The position numbers were made by a program, and so were the translations under genes. Under the pieces are notes generated by a model. That model ran no database searches. It was not told the origin of the DNA and was given only the letters and a program-made list of their open reading frames with translations. DNA of 64,000 nucleotides, taken from positions 13,484,041 through 13,548,040 of the forward strand of contig CM055902.1 of assembly GCA_029582155.1 (NCBI GenBank). The letters are read 5' to 3'. Position 1 is the first letter of the stretch; each line of letters begins with the position of its first letter. Shown piece by piece: positions 59,235 through 64,000 of this stretch. Source of the stretch: Panopea generosa. Lineage: Eukaryota > Mollusca > Bivalvia > Adapedonta > Hiatellidae.

Positions 59235-60240
59235 CAGTGGCGTAGCTGGCTTAAGTTGGATGTGTATGTACGGGCCCTCCGCCTCCTCCATCCCCGCCCT
59301 TAAAATTTGGCAAGCATAGGTATTTCTTCTACACATTTACTCTGAACTCAAGTTACCATCTAAAAGATTTGTGTTAAAACAAATAAAGCACGTATTTGAT
59401 GTACCTAAAATATGAACGAACTTACTATTTCTATCATGATGCTTGAGTATATTCTACTGTCGCCCAGTATTTGGTATTTTATTTTAGTTTTTTTCCTTGT
59501 TGCTAAATCTTAATCGTTTCGGGTAATTTTACGTGAAAAAGTTTGTGAAGACGGCACCAACAAAGCGAGCAAATATTAAAAAAAAACTGAATAGCTTTTT
59601 TACAAGTAGATCATCATCTGCAGAAAGTCAAACGCAGAAGAAAAGTTATGTATACTTGCATGTCATGACATGTGTAAATGATTTTAAATGGACCAGTCTG
59701 CTAAAACATGTATACAATTAAAATATCTACACTGCGTAGGCCAAACATTCAAAAGCACCGAGACAACTAGAACCAAACTGGTGGACAAACTGAGGCAAAC
59801 AAATATTCAATACAACACTGAACTCTATGTTTCATCTATTTTTTATTCAATGTTATATTAGCCAGAACAACAATATGCCATCGGCCTACTCCTAACAAGA
59901 GAGTGATGTGCTATGAATGTGTGAATAAATGCACTATGTCTAAGCGGTACTTTAGCGTAATGGGTAAGGCGTGCGCCTGTCAATCTAGAAATCTAACGTT
60001 TGGGCCTGCCTAGCGTCGGTTTTTATTTGGAAATAAAAATGTTTATAAAAAAATTCAAGGTATTCAAGTTATTATTTTTATCTTTATTTCAAATAATTAA
60101 GTTATACATGTATATACATTCGCTTAAATATATTTGCCCCCACCCTTTACATCAATTCCTGGATCCGCATCTGCGCACCCCCTCTAAACTGACATCCTGG
60201 ACCCGCCCCTGTACACGACCTTAAGGCAGCTACGCCTCTG
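59235..60240. mobile_element. CAGTGGCGTAGC-ended DNA transposon, about 1 kb, with nested repeats
   Basis: CAGTGGCGTAGCTGGCTTAA (59235-59254) is mirrored by TTAAGGCAGCTACGCCTCTG (60221-60240). CAG...CTG ends of this form are typical of hAT-like elements. No clear 8-bp target duplication is seen. Inside are a 62-codon ORF, a tRNA-like SINE piece (GCGTAATGGGTAAGGCGTGC, about 59955) and a GGATCCGC-type MITE end (60145-60211). Confidence 0.6.
59533..59721 (+). pseudogene. Possible transposase N-terminal remnant (62 codons)
   Basis: The ORF begins MKKFVKTAPTKRANIKKKLN and continues SFFTSRSSSAESQTQKK, basic and then Ser-rich, like the leaders of some hAT/ZMYM-type transposases ending in a ...SFF segment. 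It stops after 62 codons and no zinc-finger or catalytic part follows. The link rests mainly on its position inside an element with hAT-like ends. Confidence 0.3.
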
Positions 60241-61499
60241 TTAGTAAGTGACCAAAACGTTTTCAGTGACAATAACATGGCCTTTTTTAAAATACATCTA
60301 TAATAACGGAAATACAGGTTCACATACTGGGGTCTAATTATAATTTCAGAAATAAATTTGGATGAAATATTATCAAACTGCCGCGTATTCCTTTATTTTA
60401 ATAGCATGTAAAAGTTGTATAAGTTTAGTTTATAATAATATAAGTAATATATACACGTTAATTTCAGACAGTCAGATGGATATATTCTTCGGAGTGGATT
60501 TTTAGATTTTGTTCCGAAGTACAGAAACACTCCGATCAAAATTTAAAAATATTGGGTCTATATTTTTTTATAATTATTTAGTCTATAGAATCTGTATCTA
60601 GATTGAAATGGGCACAGTCACTGACCTTATTACATACAAGGATTAGTAGGTCACTATTAGCAGGACACTGGTACAATCAAACGAGGGATTAATAGTTCCT
60701 TGAATCAAATAACTATATAGTAATGAAATCGCCTCCTTTAGCAATTTACATTATTAGTTATGAAAGAGGTTTAACCTTTAAAAACTTTAAGGTGACTTTT
60801 ATAAACTAAATTCAATTGCTGCTGATCTCACTTAAACCAAGTTCTTTGAATGTTCAAAAAATGTTGGAGAAGACCGCCGACGTTTAATATTCTTATCGTG
60901 TGCATGTAACAACCAATAACGTCATAACGTAAACACGGACTGTTTATTGATTCATTTTTGTACCAGTGTGCTATATAGCAGGGAATTCGTCATTATACTA
61001 CGCCTGTTTAGCCTGATTATAGGTAGATACGGGTGTTTTCTATGTCTAACGAACGGCTATATATAGAATGAGCGTATAGATATTGTGTATAATATGTGTA
61101 AACAATATAAGAAGAGAAACAGTTTGTATCTGTGTTTGCATAAACAGCTACGGACATGCTCGGTTTATCATACTTTGTTTCTGTTTGAATAGTAAAACAA
61201 TGGGTGTGTGATACATATATAAACACATGCAGTTTAAACTGGAGAGTTGTAATGATTGTATGTATGCCATGGAGAGGAAGACGATTGAATTTCAACCCTG
61301 TCACGGTATGTATAAAATACTATACATTTTAACATGATTATATTTCTTTTTTTTTTAAATTTCATTCATACGACAACTTCATCGGCATTTTGCATGAAGT
61401 GTTAACATTTCTGTTGATTTTCGAAGCCGCCCACCCCACCCACATGCGCGCGCTGACCCCTACCCCCTCCCGATATCGATGTGTTACATTGGCTTTGAC
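60241..61499. other. Non-coding stretch, nothing identified
   Basis: A short palindrome near 60500-60535 (CGGAGTG...CACTCCG) is the only structure noted. Confidence 0.45.
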
Positions 61500-61514
61500 A
61501 CGTGTTTGTGATCA

Positions 61515-61720
61515 GAGTTTATAATTAACTCGTCAGTTGTTCTTTGTCACATCGACGTGTTGTGTCGACTGCTTGTAGACATCGACTGGTCTTCGGTCAC
61601 TATATAATGTACTCGTCAATTGTTCTGTTTCGTCTACTTCATTGGTATAGCCAAGGCATGTCGACTGTTTAAGTTTATGGACAGATCGACTTTATAATTT
61701 ACTCGTCAACTGTTCTATGT
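61515..61720. repeat. About 85-bp degenerate tandem repeat, three units
   Basis: Landmarks TATAATTAACTCGTCAGTTG, TATAATGTACTCGTCAATTG and TATAATTTACTCGTCAACTG at about 61520, 61604 and 61691, each followed by TTCT and, further on, a GTCGACTG/TCGACTG motif. Confidence 0.6.
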
Positions 61721-61876
61721 AACATTAGCTAGAAACGTCGAATGATTTATGGTTTATTCTTATAGACATGTCGACTGTGTAATGTTATAGGCAGATCGAC
61801 TGGTTTGTGGTCGATTCATAACCCATTTTCGATTAGTGTACTTAAAACATCGACTTCATAAGTCAACTGACCTATG

Positions 61877-62085
61877 GTTAGTTTAGTTTACACTTACTTA
61901 GTTTACTTCGATTGTGAAACGAAGTTATTATACCTTCGACAAATCACGCTCGGAGTCCTCTAGGGTAAAACCAGTACTAAGCATATGCGGAATAAATGTC
62001 TTGCTCAAGGACACCACACATTGCTGTGGCAAAGGATCGAACTCACGACCCTCCGTTCAAGGATTCAAAGCTCTACCACACATCT
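61877..62085 (-). mobile_element. SINE family A
   Basis: Minus strand: B box GGGTCGTGAGTTCGATCC, body GTGTCCTTGAGCAAGACAT, CCGCATATGCTTAGTACTGG and CGAGCGTGATTTGTCG, then an AAACT-rich tail. The A-box end is replaced by unrelated DNA. Confidence 0.75.
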
Positions 62086-63007
62086 GAGGTTAATTTCTCT
62101 TGATACATTTTTTTCTCTTCTGCTAAGCTTGGACATTTCATTTGACACCCGGGATGGCGGTGGAGGCACTTGACCTGGTACATATGTGCACTGTAAACTT
62201 CAAAACATAGGCAGAAACTCTACAATGCAGCCCAAGAAATGGTGGTCACTACTCTACATTCAAATCAATTATAGGGGACGAAATTTTTACATTCAAACAA
62301 ACTATATAGGGGTCAAAACTCTACATTTAATATAAATAAACTCTGTCTACTCAGTGGTTCATGAGGGTCATAGCCTAGAGTTCCAAGGCAGGAGGTGATT
62401 GAACCCCGGATTGAACTAGGGGTCAAACGTCTACATTATGTGTCAAGAAAGGAGGGACAAAGTTCTTCATCGCATTATGCAAAAGAAATATGGGTAAAAA
62501 CATTGGCACATATGTACTAACCAAGATATAGGGAGTGCACCCAACTCCGGAATTTTACATTTGTACATGTGTCCTCCCCGTTTGATATATCAGAATTTAG
62601 GTCACTTAAGTACTTCGTATACGTCATTTTGCCAAACACCAAACACGAATACAGAGTATTTCAAATCGATATACTGAATTTTGTGAATAACATGTGTTGA
62701 AAGTCGAGAAGCGAAACGGTTTTGTATCCCCCCTGGTAAACATAAATCTGCTATTGTTAGGTAAGTCATTTATCGTACAATATGTTGAAAGAGCATTCAC
62801 TAACACACGCTTAACAATAGAAAAGTCCCATTTCATTCACAGGCCCTGTCTTACTTAGCTTTTGGATAGCTACCGATATCCATTATTTACTATATATAGC
62901 TATCAAAAAGCTATAGCAAGATAGTGCCTGTGATTTCAATAAGTATTTTTGTCGGTATCAAATGTCGGACATGTATAATAATTTACAATCAGTATTGATC
63001 AAAAGTG
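62086..63007. other. Non-coding stretch, nothing identified
   Basis: An irregular CTCTACATT motif repeats around 62240-62330 and 62430. A short palindrome TAGCTTTTGGATAGCTA / TAGCTATCAAAAAGCTA lies at about 62855-62921. Confidence 0.45.
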
Positions 63008-63733
63008 TTCAAAATCAGTCCAGTAGTAGAGTATCGGATCAAGGATTGGAGGGTCTTGGATTCGATCCTTCGCCACGGCTGGAGACCGTGGTCCAGTGGT
63101 AGAGCGTCAAACCCATGATCGGAGGGTCTTGGATTCGATCCTTCGCCACGGCTGGAGAGCGTGGTCCAGTGGTTAAGCGTCAAACCCATGATCGGAGGGT
63201 CTTGGATTCGATCCTTCGCCACGGCTGGAGAGCGTGGTCCAGTGGTAGAGCGTCAAACCCATGATCGGAGGATCCTGGGGTCGATCCTCCGCCATGGCTG
63301 GAGAGCGTGGTCCAGTAGTAGAGCATCGGACCAAGGATCGGAGGGTCTTGGATTCGATCCTTCGCCACGGCTGGAGAGCGTGGTCCAGTGGTAGAGCGTC
63401 AAACCCATCACGGATCGGAGGGTCTTGGATTCGATCCTTCGCCATGGCTGAAGAGCGTGGTCCAGTAGTAGAGCATCGAACCAAGGATCGGAGGGTCTTG
63501 GATTCGATCCTTCGCCACGGCTGGAGAGCGTGGTCCAGTGGTAGAGCATCAAACCCATGATCGGAGGATCCTGGGGTCGATCCTCCGCCACGGCTATGTG
63601 TGGTGTCCTTGAGCAAGACACATTTTCTGCATATGCTTAGTACTGGTTCTACCCAGGAAGACTTCGAGCGTGATTTCTCTAAGATGTGAGAACTTGTCTC
63701 ACATTCGAATCAAAGTAAATAAGTTTAAACTAG
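63008..63733 (+). mobile_element. SINE family A with eight tandem tRNA-like heads
   Basis: Head units start at about 63008, 63081, 63154, 63227, 63300, 63373, 63450 and 63523, 73 bp apart (77 once, through a 4-bp insert). Each has an A-box-like GTGGTCCAGTGGTAGAGCG and a B-box-like TTGGATTCGATCC. Two head variants are seen: AAACCCATGATCGG, and ACCAAGGATCGG or close to it in units 1, 5 and 7. Only the last head is followed by the usual body (GTGTCCTTGAGCAAGACACA, TAGTACTGGTTCTACCCAGG, CTTCGAGCGTGATTTC) and the AAATAAGTTTAAACT tail. The many overlapping ORFs on both strands here are repeat by-products. Confidence 0.9.
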
Positions 63734-64000
63734 GCGAAAAAGGTGCTTGGTGAATCTCGATTTGAATGTCCACGGTAAACCTATGTGATTTATAGCCAAT
63801 AGAGTTATCCTATCTTACAGACGCACATGTCAGTAGCAAGGGAACAGTAGATTTCAGATTTTATTCGAATTTCCCAACAGTTACAATACCGAGACTATGA
63901 TACCGAAAAAATGATTAACGGAAACGAGGCTCAGTGTAACATGTACACAGACGACGTTGCAAGAACTCTTGAGGCCTCTTACCGTTAAAAGTCACACGAC
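63734..64000. other. Non-coding right edge
   Basis: Nothing recognised. It could be the beginning of a gene region continuing beyond the window, but no splice or start signal supports this. Confidence 0.4.

Noticed and set aside
63000..63620. Overlapping ORFs of 60-147 codons on both strands, or a tRNA gene cluster
   Set aside because: They track the 73-bp repeat of SINE heads, and the heads lack a complete cloverleaf acceptor stem.

Overview
The window is nuclear DNA of an invertebrate animal, most likely a bivalve mollusc. The evidence is AT-rich sequence, genes with GT-AG introns, very low gene density, and many tRNA-derived SINEs, short inverted-repeat elements and minisatellites of the kinds common in bivalve genomes. 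The species cannot be fixed from the sequence alone.

Three genes look intact, all on the + strand. (1) A PPP1R15 (GADD34/CReP-type) regulatory subunit of protein phosphatase 1 lies at 22074-24804. It has two exons (22074-24038 and 24583-24804) and 728 codons, and it follows a 79-codon upstream ORF in a strong start context. (2) A secreted protein with a YHYH domain, 282 aa, is read from a single exon at 38367-39215. (3) A THYN1 orthologue (EVE domain, 221 aa) has seven exons spread over 41502-54297. Its introns are filled with mobile elements and with a 31-bp minisatellite that grew out of the exon 2 splice donor. A disabled copy of a dispersed invertebrate ORF family lies at about 26-1813, and a LINE 3' remnant at 9190-9465.

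Layout: 0-12 kb holds the disabled ORF, hairpin elements, SINEs, a LINE end and an 890-bp inverted-repeat transposon (10901-11790) with a 10-bp target duplication and a Walker-A ATPase remnant. 12.4-19.5 kb is dominated by simple and tandem repeats: a 1.8-kb 19-bp minisatellite, an ACAG run, an ACAT-type run followed by a palindromic GTGATATCAC array, and a CACTAC-type repeat. 20-25 kb is the PPP1R15 locus. 25-38 kb is transposon debris, including a family with TTAAAGGGA ends and a ~155-bp tandem unit. 38-54 kb holds the YHYH and THYN1 genes. 55-64 kb is again SINEs and inverted-repeat elements, ending in a SINE with eight tandem tRNA-like heads (63008-63733).

The three genes have no evident functional link: PPP1R15 acts in eIF2-alpha dephosphorylation, THYN1 is a nuclear PUA-like reader protein, and the YHYH protein is exported. 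The most notable observations are the splice-donor-seeded minisatellite in THYN1, the uORF/PPP1R15 arrangement, the multi-headed SINE, the 10-bp-TSD transposon with an ATPase remnant, and the palindromic array at 16.1-16.4 kb. Multi-exon genes are given as one entry with exon coordinates in the evidence. Boundaries of repeats are approximate unless stated as exact.
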